Assembly (NCBI GenBank): GCA_009861545.1
Contig: VXME01000050.1
Coordinates: forward strand, 2,329 to 60,178
DNA: 57,850 bases
Direction: 5' to 3'
Source: Acidobacteriota bacterium
Lineage (GTDB): Bacteria > Acidobacteriota > Vicinamibacteria > Vicinamibacterales > UBA8438
The notes under the pieces were generated by a model that saw nothing but the letters and a program-made list of their open reading frames with translations, did not search any database and was not told the DNA's origin. A program made the position numbers and the translations under genes. This document shows, piece after piece, positions 1-7,666 of this stretch (position 1 is the stretch's first letter; each line of letters starts with the position of its first letter).

Positions 1-579
1 TTATTCTCTGTGTTGGGCCGGGGGGCGCGGGTATTGGGTGCGTACAATTTGCTGTGGGGTTTGGGGGGGGTGTGTGCTGGTCGCCGCGGGGCGGGCGCGG
101 CGCCAGTCGTGGAGCTGGGCGTTGAGCGCCGCGAGGTGCTCCACGAGCATGAGCGTGGGCAGGTGACCGAACTTGGGCAGCCACACCTCGACGTCGCGAC
201 GCCGCTCGGCGCTACCGATCAGGTTGCCGGTCACTTGGTCGAGATAGCGCTTGGCATCGGCAGCGAGGGTGTCGCGCGCGGCGCGAGGCAATGTTCGCAG
301 GCTCGCCCGCAGTTCGTCGCGCCGGGCTCGGATGGTCTTGAGTGGAGTTCCGGGCGCGAAGCGGAGCTCGCGTTGGACACCATTAACCTTAACGGTTGCG
401 GCCAAGCCCCAGCGATCCTTGTAGATCCCGGGGGCGACGCGGTTACGGCTACGCGACTGCGAGGAGTGGCCATCGGCCCTAGGCGATCGTCGTCGCCCCT
501 CCGCATCGCGCCTTGTAGCACGTTGACTCGTGCTGGGCATCTCCTGTGCGGCGGTGGTGTTGCTGGTAGTCAAACCCAT
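1..579 (-). CDS. int: Tyrosine integrase of the ICE, N-terminal part (runs off the window)
   Basis: This would be the recombinase that integrates and excises the surrounding conjugative element. The visible part has a basic N-terminus, a short beta-rich stretch (GIYKDRWGLAATVKVNG) like an arm-binding domain, and a helical SAM-like core-binding region. The catalytic domain lies off the window, so no R/H/Y residues can be checked. The ATG at 579 has a good ribosome site (GAGGAGTG) 6 bases upstream. It lies 11 bp downstream of the repressor on the same strand, the usual place for an integrase at an element end. Family assignment is by domain layout only; it could be another core-binding-domain protein. 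Confidence 0.55.
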   Translation of the reverse strand: MGLTTSNTTAAQEMPSTSQRATRRDAEGRRRSPRADGHSSQSRSRNRVAPGIYKDRWGLAATVKVNGVQRELRFAPGTPLKTIRARRDELRASLRTLPRAARDTLAADAKRYLDQVTGNLIGSAERRRDVEVWLPKFGHLPTLMLVEHLAALNAQLHDWRRARPAATSTHPPQTPQQIVRTQYPRPPAQHRE

Positions 580-590
580 CCAATCACTCC

Positions 591-1304
591 TCACACGAAA
601 GTTCGCGCGGCCCACTTGACCTCGCCGATCACCGGCGCGTCGTCGGGCCACGGCACCGTCGGCCAGGTCTTCTTGTTCGGGTTGTCGCTGACGAGCTGCC
701 AAGCGCCGGCCCGATCCTTGCCGGCGCGCTTGACGACGAGCCCGTCGTCGGTCCGCACGACGAAGATGCGGCCCACCCTCCGGCGCTGACCCACCTGATG
801 CACCAGGATGGAGCAACCATCGACGAGAGTTGGCTCCATCGACTCGCCGAGGATCTGGATGACGCGGCACTCACTAGCGGCGAGACCGTGGCGGGCGAGC
901 CACTCCCGCCGGAACTTGATACGGCCTGTGATTCGCTCGTGGTCGACGACGGCGCCTCCGCCCGCGGCCCCGGCCAGCTCCGAGACGCCCACGTAGTCGC
1001 CGTCGTCTTCCGACGCGACGTACGCCTGCTGCTCCTCGAGGTCGCGGACCCGCGTCGTGGAGTCTGCCAGCTCCTTCGCGAGCTGACGGGCCGGGGTCGG
1101 ATCGGTTGTCAATCCGCAGAGGAAGTCCACCGAGACGCCGAGGGCCTTAGCTGCGGACGTCAGGTTGGCCACCGACAGGTTCGCGCGGCCGTGCTCGACC
1201 ATCGAGATAAGCGGGCGGGTGTTGCTGGTGCCCGCGGCGAGCTGCAGCTGTGAGAAACCCCGCAGTTTCCGGGCCTTCAGGAGGCGCTTTCCGACCGTGG
1301 TCAC
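591..1304 (-). CDS. Phage-type repressor: XRE helix-turn-helix plus S24 autopeptidase
   Basis: A 237-residue repressor of the CI/LexA type. Residues 1-65 form an XRE helix-turn-helix (GKRLLKARKLRGFSQLQLA). Residues 125-235 match an S24 peptidase, with the nucleophile in GESMEPTL and the general-base lysine in GLVVKRAG. In this family DNA damage and RecA trigger self-cleavage and derepression. The gene is divergent from a Cro-like gene across an 85-bp region with promoter and operator signals, so it probably keeps the ICE quiescent. The start is GTG at 1304, with AAGG just upstream on the minus strand. Confidence 0.85.
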   Translation of the reverse strand: MTTVGKRLLKARKLRGFSQLQLAAGTSNTRPLISMVEHGRANLSVANLTSAAKALGVSVDFLCGLTTDPTPARQLAKELADSTTRVRDLEEQQAYVASEDDGDYVGVSELAGAAGGGAVVDHERITGRIKFRREWLARHGLAASECRVIQILGESMEPTLVDGCSILVHQVGQRRRVGRIFVVRTDDGLVVKRAGKDRAGAWQLVSDNPNKKTWPTVPWPDDAPVIGEVKWAARTFV

Positions 1305-1332
1305 CCTTACAGAATAACAGAAAATTACCCCG

Positions 1333-1362
1333 TTGACACGTAAACAATGCTTACTCTATGCT
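1333..1362 (+). promoter_or_regulatory. Rightward early promoter with operator palindrome
   Basis: A perfect -35 TTGACA (1333-1338) is followed after 18 bp by TATGCT (1357-1362). Between them lies a 15-bp imperfect palindrome, gtaaacaatgcttac (1340-1354), placed so that a dimeric repressor bound there would block RNA polymerase. It drives the Cro-like gene and probably the replication genes. The operator role is inferred from position and symmetry. Confidence 0.6.
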
Positions 1363-1389
1363 CGCAACCCGCCAATGAGGATTACGCCC

Positions 1390-1629
1390 ATGACACCGAA
1401 GCCGATGACGCGACAGATCCGAAGCCGGCTCGCCGGGCTGAAGCTGCCGCAGCACACCCTGGCCGCCATGCTGGGCGTCAGCCAGACGAAGCTGAACCTC
1501 ATCCTCAACGGCCACCGGAAGGCGCCGTCGGGGTTCGAGGCGGAGGCCGGGGCGGCTCTCGACCGGCTGGAGCGGGCGGAGGCGGCGGCTGCCGAGGCGC
1601 GGGCCCGGGTGCTGGGAGACGCGGCATGA
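1390..1629 (+). CDS. Cro-like small helix-turn-helix protein
   Basis: A 79-residue DNA-binding protein with an XRE-type fold: LPQHTLAAMLGVSQTKLNLILNG reads as helices 2 and 3 of the motif, followed by an alanine-rich helix. The ATG at 1390 is preferred because TGAGGA lies 9 bases upstream; an in-frame ATG at 1375 lacks a clear ribosome site. Being first behind the rightward promoter and divergent from the S24 repressor, it most likely plays the Cro role in a bistable switch. Its stop overlaps the next start (ATGA). Confidence 0.65.
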   Translation: MTPKPMTRQIRSRLAGLKLPQHTLAAMLGVSQTKLNLILNGHRKAPSGFEAEAGAALDRLERAEAAAAEARARVLGDAA

Positions 1630-1886
1630 GTGCCCGGGACGACCGTGCCGACGACGCCGGTGGGACCGAGCCCCTGCCGGAGGTGCTGTTCCTCGACGAC
1701 GTGGCGAAGCTGCTGCGCTGCTCGCCCTCGACCATCAAGCGCCGGCTGCGCGCGCAGGTGTTCCCGGTCGCGCCGCTGCCGGGGATCGACAAGCGGCCCC
1801 GGTGGAGCAAGGCAGCGCTGCTGGAGTGGATCGCGGTCGGCGGATCGGGCGGTGCCGTGCGGGGTCGCGGGAGGCGGACGGCATGA
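1626..1886 (+). CDS. Excisionase-like helix-turn-helix protein
   Basis: An 86-residue protein with a MerR/excisionase-type winged helix in the middle (LFLDDVAKLLRCSPSTIKRRL, then a wing ending in RWSKAALLEWI). Proteins of this kind bend DNA at attachment sites and favour excision, or act as small regulators. Here it sits in the early operon of an ICE whose integrase is on the other strand, which fits an excisionase. It is translationally coupled on both sides by ATGA overlaps. The exact role is inferred. Confidence 0.6.
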   Translation: MSARDDRADDAGGTEPLPEVLFLDDVAKLLRCSPSTIKRRLRAQVFPVAPLPGIDKRPRWSKAALLEWIAVGGSGGAVRGRGRRTA

Positions 1887-2107
1887 GCACGGCCGCAGAA
1901 CGCAGCCGACGGGCGACCGACGGGCCGGACGGCGCCGGATGGCGCGTTGCGGATCCGGAAGCGGGTGATCCCGTGGTCGTCTGTCCGTGGTGCTGGCAGG
2001 CCGTGGCCGAGTACTGGCAGGCGCGGCCGGACGCGACCGTGCGCGTGGTCGGGCCGAGGCCGGAGTGGGCGCGCTGCGGCGTCTGCGATCCGGAGCGGGT
2101 GTGCTGA
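1883..2107 (+). CDS. Small zinc-ribbon-like protein, unknown function
   Basis: A 74-residue protein with two cysteine pairs, CPWC (residues 34-37) and CGVC near the C-terminus, about 30 residues apart, as in a small zinc ribbon. It has no other recognisable feature. Coupling by ATGA to the excisionase-like gene puts it in the early operon. About 100 bp separate it from the replication initiator. Function unknown. Confidence 0.5.
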   Translation: MSTAAERSRRATDGPDGAGWRVADPEAGDPVVVCPWCWQAVAEYWQARPDATVRVVGPRPEWARCGVCDPERVC

Positions 2108-2207
2108 TGAGGGGAATCGAGGAGGGTCCGGCGGGGACCGCCCGGAAGGGAACGGCTCCGCGGAACGGGGGCGCATGGCGGGACGGCGAAGCGAAGGCGA
2201 GGTAGCG

Positions 2208-3020
2208 ATGCCCGCCGACCGGCTCCTGCACGCGCGGCTCGGTCACTCGGCGAAGGTCGCGAGGCTGACGGACCTGGAGTACCGGGTTTGGACGACCTAC
2301 GTGCTGGCGGCGGACGACTTCGGGGTGATGCGCGCCGACGCGGTGGCGTTCCAGGCGGCGCACGACGCCTTGGGCACGCGCCCGGCGGAGGAGATCGCGA
2401 GGTGCGTCGAGCGGCTCGTCGAGGCCGGCCTCGTGGCGGCGTTCGAACACCAGGGCGCGCGCTGCCTGTACCAGTGGAACTGGCAGGACTTCCAGCGGGT
2501 GCGGTTCCCGGCGCGGACGCTGCACCCGCTGCCCGAGTCGGCCGAGATCAGCGCGAGGACGCACCACCTGTGGTCGGTGCATCCGGGCGGCGCCCGCGTG
2601 CCGGCGCTTCCGCAGAACTTCGGCACTGCTTCCGCACAACTTCGGAAGTTGTTCCGCAGAAGTGCGGAAGCGCTTCCGGACAACTCCGGAAGCGCCGCGG
2701 CTGCGGTACCGGAGAACAGCGGGCGCAACGCCGCACCGTCGCCAGGGCTCCGTGAAACGGGGCCGGATCCGCTTCCGCAGGACTTCGGCACCACTTCGGA
2801 AGTTGTTCCGAACCACTCCCGCACTACTTCCGCAGAACTTCCGTCTCGCGCGCGCGCGTACGAAACGGCTAACGGCTTACGGCCAACAGGAGAGGGGGGT
2901 GCGGGGGGAGAGGGGCGGCGACGGCAGGCGAAGGCGTCGCTGCGCGGCGGCGGCGGTGCGCGGTCGACCGAGCGGCGCGAGGCGTACGACGCGGGCATCA
3001 AGCGGGCGAAGCAGGGATGA
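2208..3020 (+). CDS. Replication initiator / replisome organiser-like protein
   Basis: A 270-residue protein. Residues 1-115 resemble the winged-helix N-terminal domain of phage replisome organisers (LTDLEYRVWTTYVLAADDFG ... CVERLVEAGLV). The middle is low-complexity and is encoded over an iteron array. The C-terminus is basic. The next gene is a DnaC-like ATPase, reproducing the lambda O/P or phage organiser/loader pairing, in which the organiser binds the origin and the loader brings DnaB. The ATG at 2208 follows GGCGAGGTAGCG. The pairing and embedded iterons carry the call; sequence similarity alone would be weak. Confidence 0.6.
   Translation: MPADRLLHARLGHSAKVARLTDLEYRVWTTYVLAADDFGVMRADAVAFQAAHDALGTRPAEEIARCVERLVEAGLVAAFEHQGARCLYQWNWQDFQRVRFPARTLHPLPESAEISARTHHLWSVHPGGARVPALPQNFGTASAQLRKLFRRSAEALPDNSGSAAAAVPENSGRNAAPSPGLRETGPDPLPQDFGTTSEVVPNHSRTTSAELPSRARAYETANGLRPTGEGGAGGEGRRRQAKASLRGGGGARSTERREAYDAGIKRAKQG
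2609..2843 (+). repeat. Iteron array inside the initiator gene: candidate replication origin
   Basis: A 16-bp motif close to TTCCGCAGAACTTCGG occurs at 2609, 2631, 2653 and 2675, exactly 22 bp apart (two helical turns). Diverged copies lie at 2707, 2773 and 2828. Because 22 is not a multiple of three, the periodicity cannot come from a protein repeat; it is selected at the DNA level. Origins embedded in initiator genes are known from lambda O and related phages. Confidence 0.7.
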
Positions 3021-3748
3021 GCGTGGGGTGCGGGCGGTGCGAGCGGACTCCGGGTTGGGAGTCGGTCGAGGTCGAAGGCGTGACCCGTCTGCAGCGCTGC
3101 GGCTGCTGGACGGCGGCGCACGCCGCGCCGCCCTCGGTGCCGCGGGAGTTCCGGGACGCGCGGTGGTCGACGTGGCGCAAGACGGCGGAGAACCGGCACG
3201 CGCTGGACGAGGCGCAAGCCTTCGCGCGGGCCGGCGCCGAGGGGCCGGACCTGTTCCTGTGCGGTTCGGTCGGTACGGGCAAGACGCGGCTGGCCTGCAC
3301 GGTGGTCAACGAGGCGTGGAAAGCCGGCGAGCGGTCGGTCGCGTTCGAGCGGGTGCCGATGCTGCTCTACCGGCTACAGCCGCACGGTACGGCCGCGGAG
3401 ACGGCCGGGGAGTTCAACCGGTTGACGGCGGCGCGGCTGCTGGTGCTCGACGACTTGGGGGCGGAGCGGGACGCGGCGACGGACTACACCCGGCGGACGC
3501 TCCTGATGCTCTACGAGGCGCGGCACGATGGGGGCCGCCGGACGATCTGGACGTCGAACAAGACGCCGAGCGAGGTGGGCGCGTTCATGGGGGACGACCG
3601 GCTGTCGAGCCGCATCGCCGGCCGTTGCCGCGTGATCGAGCTGGAGGGCCGCGACTGGCGGCTGGCGGGCCGCGCCGCGTGGCGGCAGGCCCAGCGCGAC
3701 CCGGTTTCCGGAGAACGCGCTGCGCCGGTGATGGAGCGGGCGAGGTGA
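3017..3748 (+). CDS. DnaC/IstB-like AAA+ helicase loader
   Basis: A 243-residue AAA+ ATPase. An N-terminal zinc-binding segment has CGRC (residues 5-8) and CGC about 20 residues later. Walker A is GSVGTGKTR near residue 83 and Walker B is LLVLDDLG near residue 141, followed by a sensor-like TSNK. This matches DnaC/phage P-type loaders that place DnaB helicase on origin DNA. It is coupled by ATGA to the initiator, forming a replication module. A role in autonomous replication of the excised ICE is likely. Confidence 0.8.
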   Translation: MSVGCGRCERTPGWESVEVEGVTRLQRCGCWTAAHAAPPSVPREFRDARWSTWRKTAENRHALDEAQAFARAGAEGPDLFLCGSVGTGKTRLACTVVNEAWKAGERSVAFERVPMLLYRLQPHGTAAETAGEFNRLTAARLLVLDDLGAERDAATDYTRRTLLMLYEARHDGGRRTIWTSNKTPSEVGAFMGDDRLSSRIAGRCRVIELEGRDWRLAGRAAWRQAQRDPVSGERAAPVMERAR

Positions 3749-4621
3749 CGGGCCGGAGGCCGGAGAGGACGCCCGGACGGGACGTGTGGCGCGAGGCGCG
3801 GCCGGGGCGGCGCGAGCGCAGCGGGCACCGCCGCGAGTACGACGGCCGTCGGGAGCGGCGGACGCAGGAGGCGCGGGTCGACGGCGTGGTGCGGGACGTG
3901 GGCGCCTTCCGGGCGGTGGCCTACCGGGACCTGGTCGAGCGGCAGTTCGACGGGCACCCGTTCTCGGCGCGCCGCGGCATCGGCGTGGCCGAGCGGCGCC
4001 GCTGGGTGCGGCGGCGGAAGGCCCGCGGCCCGCTGGGCGGGGAGTTCACGGTCGTCGTGGCGACGCCGGCCGGGGCGGCCCGGGCGGCGGCGCTGTGGCG
4101 CGAGGCCGGGCGGCCGGACCAGCGCACGTTCTCGGGTGCGGTCAAGCCGTCGGAGCTCGGGCACGACGTGGCCGTGTACCGGGCGGCGGGCGCCGTGCAG
4201 GCGCGGATCGAGTCGGCGGGCGGGCGCGTCGTTCGCGTCCGCATCGACGCGGAGCTGAAGGGGATGCTGGCGGCGCGGGCCGAGCGGGCGCGCCCGAAAG
4301 GCGGGACGCCGGGCGGCCGAGCTGGAGCGCTGCCGCGCCGCGGCGGCGCTGGGGCTGCCGGTCGAGGAGGGCCAGGTGCTCGTGCCCGACGCGCAGGTCG
4401 AGTACGTCGACGCCGCGGGCCGGACCGGGCGCTGCAACGTCGAGGTGGCCTCGGAGCACTACCGCGGCCGCTCGATCCGCGCGAAGGCGCGGGCGGGGTT
4501 CGTGCTCTGCGCGCTGACGGCGCGGGCCTCGAGGGCGATCCGCCGCGCGCTGGGCGGCGGGAGCGACGGCCGCCGGGGCGGCTTCCCCCTGCGGCAAGAG
4601 CCCGAGGTGATCGAGCTGTGA
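3745..4621 (+). pseudogene. ICE-conserved unknown protein, apparent frameshift at about 4298
   Basis: The GTG at 3745 is coupled to the loader. The frame runs to about residue 185 (ELKGMLAARAERARPK) and the expected continuation (LERCRAAAALGLPVEEGQVL ... YVDAAGRTGRCNVEVAS) is one base out. Removing one A from the AAA at 4297-4299 restores a protein of about 290 residues ending at 4621. A very basic N-terminus and the C-terminal segment with CNVEVASEHYR are the notable parts. I do not recognise the family. The shift could be a sequencing indel, real decay, or programmed. Position between replication and transfer genes leaves a DNA-processing role open. Confidence 0.5.
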
Positions 4622-4935
4622 GGCCGTGGAAGGTGGGCGTGGGACTGACGGCGTCGGCCGGGGCGCTGGGCGTCTGGGGGCTGTGGGTCGAGACGGTGTA
4701 TCTGCACCCGTTCTGGCGGGTGGTCGCCGTCGACTACGGCCTGTATGCCGCCGCGTACGGCGCCATGGCGCTCGCGGCGTTCGGTACCGGGGTCTACGCG
4801 GCGGCGCGCGTGGCCGGCCTCGGCGCGGTGGGGCGGAAGGTGGACGTCGTCGAGCGGGCGATCCGGCGGGGCGACGGGCAGGAGCGGGAACTGGCCGAGG
4901 CGCTCGCCCGCGACGAGGCGGGGGAGTACTCGTGA
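4618..4935 (+). CDS. Small membrane protein with two transmembrane helices
   Basis: A 105-residue protein starting at GTG 4618, overlapping the previous stop. Two hydrophobic segments (residues about 7-28 and 38-68) are followed by a charged, probably helical C-terminus (VDVVERAIRRGDGQERELAEALARD). It opens the run of small membrane genes before virB2, so an accessory role in the transfer apparatus is plausible. Family not recognised. Confidence 0.5.
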   Translation: MRPWKVGVGLTASAGALGVWGLWVETVYLHPFWRVVAVDYGLYAAAYGAMALAAFGTGVYAAARVAGLGAVGRKVDVVERAIRRGDGQERELAEALARDEAGEYS

Positions 4936-5135
4936 GCGGGGAGATGGACGCGGCGGAGTGCGGCCGGGCGGCGGTGTGGGTGGCCGGCCTGTGCGCGGCG
5001 GGGCTCGGCGGCGCCGTGCTGGTGCTGCTGCCTCGCGACCCGGAGGGGGCCGACGCCGGGCTGGCGGCCGGAATCGCGTTCGGGGCGATTGCGGCGGCGG
5101 TCTGGTACGTCGCGGCGGTGTGCCGCGCGTGGTGA
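4932..5135 (+). CDS. Small two-helix membrane protein
   Basis: A 67-residue protein from GTG 4932 (an internal ATG lies 12 bases further), overlapping the upstream stop. Two hydrophobic helices (AAVWVAGLCAAGLGGAVLVLL and GIAFGAIAAAVWYVAAV) leave little else. It sits directly before virB2 in the transfer operon. No family recognised; it could be a lipoprotein-like or pilus accessory protein, but no lipobox is visible. Confidence 0.45.
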   Translation: MSGEMDAAECGRAAVWVAGLCAAGLGGAVLVLLPRDPEGADAGLAAGIAFGAIAAAVWYVAAVCRAW

Positions 5136-5149
5136 GGAGGAGGAGTTCG

Positions 5150-5434
5150 ATGCGGAAGCGATGGTGGGTGTGGAGCGGGCTGGTGGCGGCGCTGGCCGCC
5201 GCAGGTGAACGGGCGCTGTTCGCGCAGGGCACGTCGCCCTGGGTTCAGGCGGTCAACAACCTGCAGCAGGCGTTCACGGGGCCGATCGCGCGGGGTCTGG
5301 CCCTGGTGGCGATCGTGGTCGGGGGACTGATGTTCGCGTTCCAGGAAGGCGGCAGCAAGCAGGCGCTGGCCGGGATCATCTTCGGCCTCGGCATGGCGCT
5401 GGGCGCGGCCAACTTCATCGCCTGGCTGTTCTGA
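5150..5434 (+). CDS. virB2: VirB2/TrbC-type conjugative pilin
   Basis: A 94-residue pre-pilin: basic N-terminus with a signal-like helix (residues 3-24), a possible cleavage site near ALFAQG, then two hydrophobic helices (IARGLALVAIVVGGLMFAF and GIIFGLGMALGAANFIAWLF) joined by a short polar loop, EGGSKQ. This is the standard VirB2/TrbC layout. A strong GAGGAGGAGGAG ribosome site precedes the ATG at 5150, fitting a highly expressed subunit. VirB3 and VirB4 follow directly. Confidence 0.85.
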   Translation: MRKRWWVWSGLVAALAAAGERALFAQGTSPWVQAVNNLQQAFTGPIARGLALVAIVVGGLMFAFQEGGSKQALAGIIFGLGMALGAANFIAWLF

Positions 5435-5739
5435 TGCGCGGGCGAAGGCAGTGGAAGGGCTACACGATCCTGAGCCAGCCGCTCACGGTCCTGGGGGTCG
5501 AGCGGCGGTTCTTCCTGCTGGCGGCGACGCTGGCCGCCGCCATCTGGAACGCGGTCAACAGCCTGTCGGCGGGCGGGCTGGTGTTCGGGGTGCTGTACGC
5601 GGCCGGCTGGCTCGCGTGGCGGCGCGACCAGGACCTGGTCGGCGTGGTCCGGGCCGCGATCCGGTACCGCAGCCGCTACGACTCGGGGCTGCTGGAGGAC
5701 CGCTCGCCGTACGTCGTGATCGAGAGGAGCGAGGGGTGA
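5434..5739 (+). CDS. virB3: VirB3/TrbD inner-membrane protein
   Basis: A 101-residue protein with the VirB3/TrbD pattern: an N-terminal segment ILSQPLTVLGVERRFF followed by one or two adjacent hydrophobic stretches (LLAATLAAAIWNAV, LVFGVLYAAGWLAW) and a polar C-terminus. VirB3 works with the VirB4 ATPase in pilus biogenesis. It abuts virB2 and overlaps the virB4 start. Confidence 0.8.
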   Translation: MRGRRQWKGYTILSQPLTVLGVERRFFLLAATLAAAIWNAVNSLSAGGLVFGVLYAAGWLAWRRDQDLVGVVRAAIRYRSRYDSGLLEDRSPYVVIERSEG

Positions 5740-7513
5740 CGGGCGACGCCGGGCCGCTGGCCCACGAGCTGCCGTACTGGGGCTGGGTCGACGAGCGCAC
5801 GCTGCTGACGCGCGCCGGCGAGCTGCTGACGGTGGGCGCGCTGACGCCCGTCGTCGTCGACGGCCGGAGGGCGGAGGACCTCGACGAGGTGGCGGGGCGC
5901 TGGCAGCGGATGCTCTCCGGGCTGCCGCCCGAGATGCGGGTGTCGTGGATCGTGGAGCGGCGGCCGGCGGCGTTCGACGAGCGCCCGCCGTCCTCGGACA
6001 TCGCCGCGCTCGCCCAGCGCAAGCGGCAGGCGTTCCTCGAGGGCCGCGTGCAGGACGTCGAGACGCACGTCGTGTGGAGCTTCGACCCGCGGCTGCGCCA
6101 GTCGGCCGCCTCTCGCGGGAGCGCGTGGTGGCGAAGCCTGGCCGCCGAGTGGCTGCGGCGCCGCCGCGCGCCGCACGAGTCGGCCTTCCTGGCCGCGGAC
6201 ATCGCGCGGGCGGTCAAGACGGAGGCGGCGGTGGTCGCGGCCTCGGCGGCGCGGGTCGTCGACGCGACTCCCATCGAGATCCTGACCGCTGAGAAGGCGG
6301 CGGCCGTGCTCTACCGGCTGGTCAACGGCGGCCTGGGGAGCTGGACGGCCGGCATGCGGACGGACGCGGGCGTCAACTGGCGGCTCGCCGGCGAGGACGT
6401 GGCCGCGGACCGGCAGGCGCTGCACGTCGGCGGCAGGCAGTTCGGGATCTGGTCGTGCGTGGCCCCGCCGGCGGCGGTGACGGCGAACGCGCTGGCCGAG
6501 CTGTATGCCCTGCCGGCCCCGATGACGGCGGTCGTCGAGTGGCGGCCGTGGTCCCGGGAGGCGGCGCGGAGGAAGCTGCGCTCCGCCCAGCGGCACTACT
6601 TCTCGAAGCGCTACTCGATGGCCGCGCACATGCAGGAGAAGGAGGGGACGGCGGCGGCGCTCGAGGACGCCGCGGCGAGCATCGAGGCGAACCGGGCCGG
6701 CGCGGCCCTGGTCGAGCTGGAGACCGAGGGGGTCTCGTACGGCGACGTGGCGCTGTCGGTGGCGTTGCGCGGCTCCGCCGGGCAGCTGGAGCAGTGGGGC
6801 GCGGACATCCAGCGCGTGTTCGGCGGCCTGGACGCGAAGGCGGCGCGAGAGTCCTACGGGCAGCTCGCCGTCTGGTTCGGGCGGCTGCCGGGGCAGCCGG
6901 CCTCGAAGCAGCCGCGGCGCGTGTTCGTCTCGGCGGGGGTGGCGGCGTGCGTGGCGCCGCTCTTCGGCCCGCCGCGGGGCGAGCGGCGCTGCACCCACCT
7001 CGATGCGCCCGCGCTGACCGTCTTCGAGACGCCGGCCGGCACGCCCTATCACTACGACCTGTTCGGGGGCCGCGACGTCGGGCACACGCTGATGCTCGGG
7101 GCGACCGGCGCGGGGAAGAGCTTCACCCTCAACTTCCTCCTCGTCCAGGCCCTCCAGTACGACCCGCGGGTCCTGATCCTAGACCTGGGCGGCAGCTACC
7201 GCGCCCTGACGCAGTTCCTCGGGGGCGGCTACCTGGAGGTGTCTCCCGAGAAGGACGCGATACCGCTGCGCCCGTTCGGGCTGGAGCCGATGGAACGGAC
7301 GGTGCAGTTCCTCTCGGCGTGGGTGCTGCGGCTGCTGCGGATCGGCGGGTGGGAGGAGTCGAGCGGCGACCTCTCCGAGGTGCGGGCGCGCATCGAGGAC
7401 CTGTACGCGCTGGCTCCGGTCCGGCGGTCGCTGGGCAACCTGGTGCGGTCGCTGCCGGCCCCGATGTGGCCGGCGCTGTCGCGCTGGCACGGCTCGGGCG
7501 CCTGGGGCAAGTG

Positions 7514-7522
7514 GTTCGACAA
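7514..7522. repeat. Left attachment repeat of element A
   Basis: GTTCGACAA here is repeated at 18129-18137, where the virB4 frame resumes. The next five bases also agree except one (TCCGC against CCCGC). This is the expected signature of tyrosine-recombinase insertion. The offset of 10,615 bp is the inferred element length. Confidence 0.8.
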
Positions 7523-7576
7523 TCCGCTAATCCCTATCCTGGATCGGTCCAAGTCGAGTTACGTAAGTATATGTGT

Positions 7577-7593
7577 AGTAATAATTTATTACT
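7577..7593. promoter_or_regulatory. Palindromic site near the left end of element A, candidate integrase arm site
   Basis: agtaataatttattact is a perfect 8+1+8 palindrome in otherwise GC-rich DNA. Element B has agtaatcaattattact at the matching place (28950-28966), and its right end has gttattact (45220-45228). Conservation of position suggests a recombinase or accessory binding site. Confidence 0.5.
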
Positions 7594-7605
7594 CGATACG
7601 GACCC

Positions 7606-7634
7606 TTGACGGGGTCGACGAAGCCCTGTAGCAT
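7606..7634 (+). promoter_or_regulatory. Integrase promoter, element A
   Basis: TTGACG (7606-7611), 17-bp spacer, TAGCAT (7629-7634). Element B has TTGACG-N17-TACGAT at the same distance from its integrase although the spacers differ, so the two boxes are conserved while the sequence between them is not. Confidence 0.65.
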
Positions 7635-7666
7635 GCTCTTTGATCCGCCACTAAATGAGGGGAGAG

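Larger units (their letters stand above)
5736..7630 (+). pseudogene. virB4: VirB4/TrbE conjugation ATPase, 5' part, interrupted by element A
   Basis: The first 595 or so codons (GTG 5736 to codon 7521-7523) encode the N-terminal TrbE/CagE region and the Walker A box GATGAGKSF (near residue 454). After WFDN at 7512-7523 the frame leaves virB4, enters element A and stops at 7630 after about 36 foreign residues. Walker B lies in the 3' part at 18138-18771. Deleting one copy of the 9-bp repeat and the element rejoins the frame (WFDN then PPAPQ) as one protein of about 806 residues, a normal VirB4 length. As sequenced, the essential pilus ATPase is inactive. Confidence 0.9.

Noticed and set aside
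2107-2205. Short frame of 32 codons between the zinc-ribbon gene and the initiator
   Set aside because: Basic low-complexity product with no ribosome site of note; likely untranslated spacer.
3786-4517. Alternative-frame open stretches with glycine/arginine-rich products in the replication and transfer region, and long antisense frames such as 25129-28923
   Set aside because: They are by-products of high third-position GC; the competing frames carry recognisable domains and coupled starts.
7511-7527. The attachment core gtggttcgacaatccgc resembles a tRNA T-loop (GGTTCGAATCC)
   Set aside because: It has two extra bases and lies inside the virB4 frame encoding W-F-D-N; no tRNA fold is present around it. 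The likeness may be chance, or an ancestral preference of the integrase.
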